Assembly: GCF_042681825.1 (NCBI RefSeq)
Contig: NZ_JBHUGH010000001.1
Location: 1 to 64,000, forward strand
DNA length: 64,000 nucleotides
Direction: 5' to 3'
Source: Halodurantibacterium flavum
Lineage (GTDB): Bacteria; Pseudomonadota; Alphaproteobacteria; Rhodobacterales; Rhodobacteraceae
This document shows, piece by piece, positions 62,728 to 64,000 of this stretch. Numbering within the stretch: position 1 is the first letter of the stretch; every line of letters begins with the position of its first letter. A program made the position numbers and the translations under genes. The notes below the pieces were generated by a model that was given only the letters and a program-made list of their open reading frames with translations, ran no database searches and was not told the origin of the DNA.

Positions 62728-64000
62728 TGACCGCCACCCTTGTTCCCGGCTCTGTTCCGCTGTCGCAGTTGCGCCGGATCTACTGGCAGGGCGAGACGCC
62801 CGCGCTCGACCCTTCGGCCGCAGAGGGGATCGCACGGTCCGCCGGCCGCATCGCCGGGGTCGCGGCCGGAGAGGCGGCGGTTTACGGGGTGAACACGGGC
62901 TTTGGCAAACTCGCCTCGATCCGGATCCCTGCGGGCGATGTCGCGACGTTGCAACGTAACCTGGTCCTGTCGCATTGCTGCGGGGTGGGCGCGCCGCTTG
63001 ATCCAGAGGTGGTGCGGTTGGTGATGACGCTCAAGCTTTTGTCGCTCGGGCGGGGCGCGTCGGGGGTGCGGCCCGAACTTGTGGCGTTGCTGGGGGCGAT
63101 GCTGGCGCGGGGCGTGCTGCCGGTGATCCCGGAAAAGGGCTCGGTGGGGGCGTCGGGCGATCTGGCGCCGCTTGCGCATATGGCGGCGGTGATGATCGGC
63201 GAGGGCGAGGCGATGCTGGACGGCGAGCGCCTGGCCGGGGCGGCGGCGCTGGCGCGCGCGGGCCTTTCGCCGCTGACGCTGGCCGCGAAAGAGGGGCTGG
63301 CGCTTATCAACGGAACACAGGTCTCGACCGCGCTGGCGCTGGCGGGGCTGTTCCGCGCTGAACGGGCGCTGCGCGCGTCGATCGTCACCGGGGCCTTGTC
63401 GACCGATGCCGCGATGGGATCGACCGCACCGTTCCTTGACGAAATCCACAGCCTGCGGGGCCATGCCGGTCAGATCGAGGTGGCCCGCGCCCTGCGCGCC
63501 CTGCTGGAGCAGAGCCAGATCCGCGAAAGCCATGTCAGCGGTGACGAACGGGTGCAGGACCCCTATTGCATCCGCTGTCATCCACAGGTGGCGGGGGCGG
63601 CGCTCGATATCCTGCGGCAGGCGGCGGCGACGCTGCGGATCGAGGCAAATGCCGCGACCGACAACCCGCTTGTCCTGTCGGATGGCGCGGTCGTGTCGGG
63701 GGGAAATTTCCATGCCGAGCCGGTGGCCTTTGCCGCCGATATCATCGCGCTTGCCGTGGCCGAGATCGGCGCCATCGCGCAGCGCCGCGTTGCGCTTCTG
63801 GTCGATCCGGCCCTGTCCTACGGATTGCCGGGCTTTCTGACGCCGCGCCCGGGGCTCAATTCCGGCATGATGATCGCCGAGGTCACGACCGCCGCCCTGA
63901 TGAGCGAGAACAAGCAGATGGCCCATCCCGCCTCGGTGGACAGCACGCCGACCTCGGCCAATCAGGAGGATCACGTGTCCATGGCCTGCCACGGCGCGCG
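62727..64000 (+). CDS. hutH: histidine ammonia-lyase HutH, 5' part
   Basis: Histidase, which converts L-histidine to urocanate, the first step of the pathway. The window ends inside the gene after 424 of an expected about 510 codons. Present are the NTGFGKLASIRIP segment, the ASGDLAP motif (about residues 141-147) whose Ala-Ser-Gly cyclises to the MIO cofactor, AAKEGLALINGTQVSTALAL, RVQDPYCIRCHPQV and SVDSTPTSANQEDHVSM. The start is coupled to hutI by a one-base overlap. Confidence 0.95.
   Translation, partial: MTATLVPGSVPLSQLRRIYWQGETPALDPSAAEGIARSAGRIAGVAAGEAAVYGVNTGFGKLASIRIPAGDVATLQRNLVLSHCCGVGAPLDPEVVRLVMTLKLLSLGRGASGVRPELVALLGAMLARGVLPVIPEKGSVGASGDLAPLAHMAAVMIGEGEAMLDGERLAGAAALARAGLSPLTLAAKEGLALINGTQVSTALALAGLFRAERALRASIVTGALSTDAAMGSTAPFLDEIHSLRGHAGQIEVARALRALLEQSQIRESHVSGDERVQDPYCIRCHPQVAGAALDILRQAAATLRIEANAATDNPLVLSDGAVVSGGNFHAEPVAFAADIIALAVAEIGAIAQRRVALLVDPALSYGLPGFLTPRPGLNSGMMIAEVTTAALMSENKQMAHPASVDSTPTSANQEDHVSMACHGA

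Overview
The window is GC-rich alphaproteobacterial DNA, most likely from a Rhodobacteraceae member (Paracoccus/Roseobacter relatives). The evidence is protein content, tight ATGA/TGATG gene overlaps, TRAP transporters, and a DnaA-like replication module beside parA/parB. That module (about 50.2-54.2 kb) suggests the contig is a plasmid or chromid, or carries an integrated one. Accessory catabolic operons and IS relics fit this.

Layout: 0-1 kb, end of kduI and a kduD holding a collapsed assembly gap (single N at 480). 1.6-3.4 kb, ArsR/SRPBCC/VOC genes and a glycolipid-binding-like protein. 4.5-12.7 kb, a TRAP transporter, MarR-type regulator and BASS-type transporter, divergent from a fused hydantoinase/5-oxoprolinase. 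12.8-15.3 kb, an immunity-like gene, transposase relics and an HxlR/nitroreductase pair. 15.5-25.5 kb, a nine-gene operon: RpiR regulator, complete Dpp-type ABC importer, M81 (MlrC-like) metallopeptidase, BKACE enzyme and class III aminotransferase. 25.8-29.7 kb, redox genes and small membrane proteins. 30-38 kb, a second Dpp-type operon with a C69 dipeptidase; its binding-protein gene has an in-frame TGA and its aminotransferase is only a relic. 38.9-42.4 kb, IS66 and TniA relics around a CPA2-type antiporter. 42.6-49.5 kb, gluconokinase, LprI-like and lytic transglycosylase genes, and a three-subunit membrane sugar/gluconate dehydrogenase. 49.8-54.8 kb, the replicon module. 55-59.7 kb, a LysR-associated redox cluster. 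60-64 kb, histidine utilisation (hutF divergent from hutI-hutH).

The most coherent new hypothesis is the 15.5-25.5 kb operon. Uptake of a peptide-like substrate, hydrolysis by the M81 enzyme, transamination and BKACE cleavage would together form a route for beta-amino-acid-containing compounds. The 30-38 kb cluster looks like a decaying paralogue. The most notable structural feature is a family of 18-bp palindromes (consensus ATTTCCCCGCGGGGAAAT) flanking and lying inside parA and parB, the likely centromere of this replicon. All functions are read from sequence alone; no search was run.
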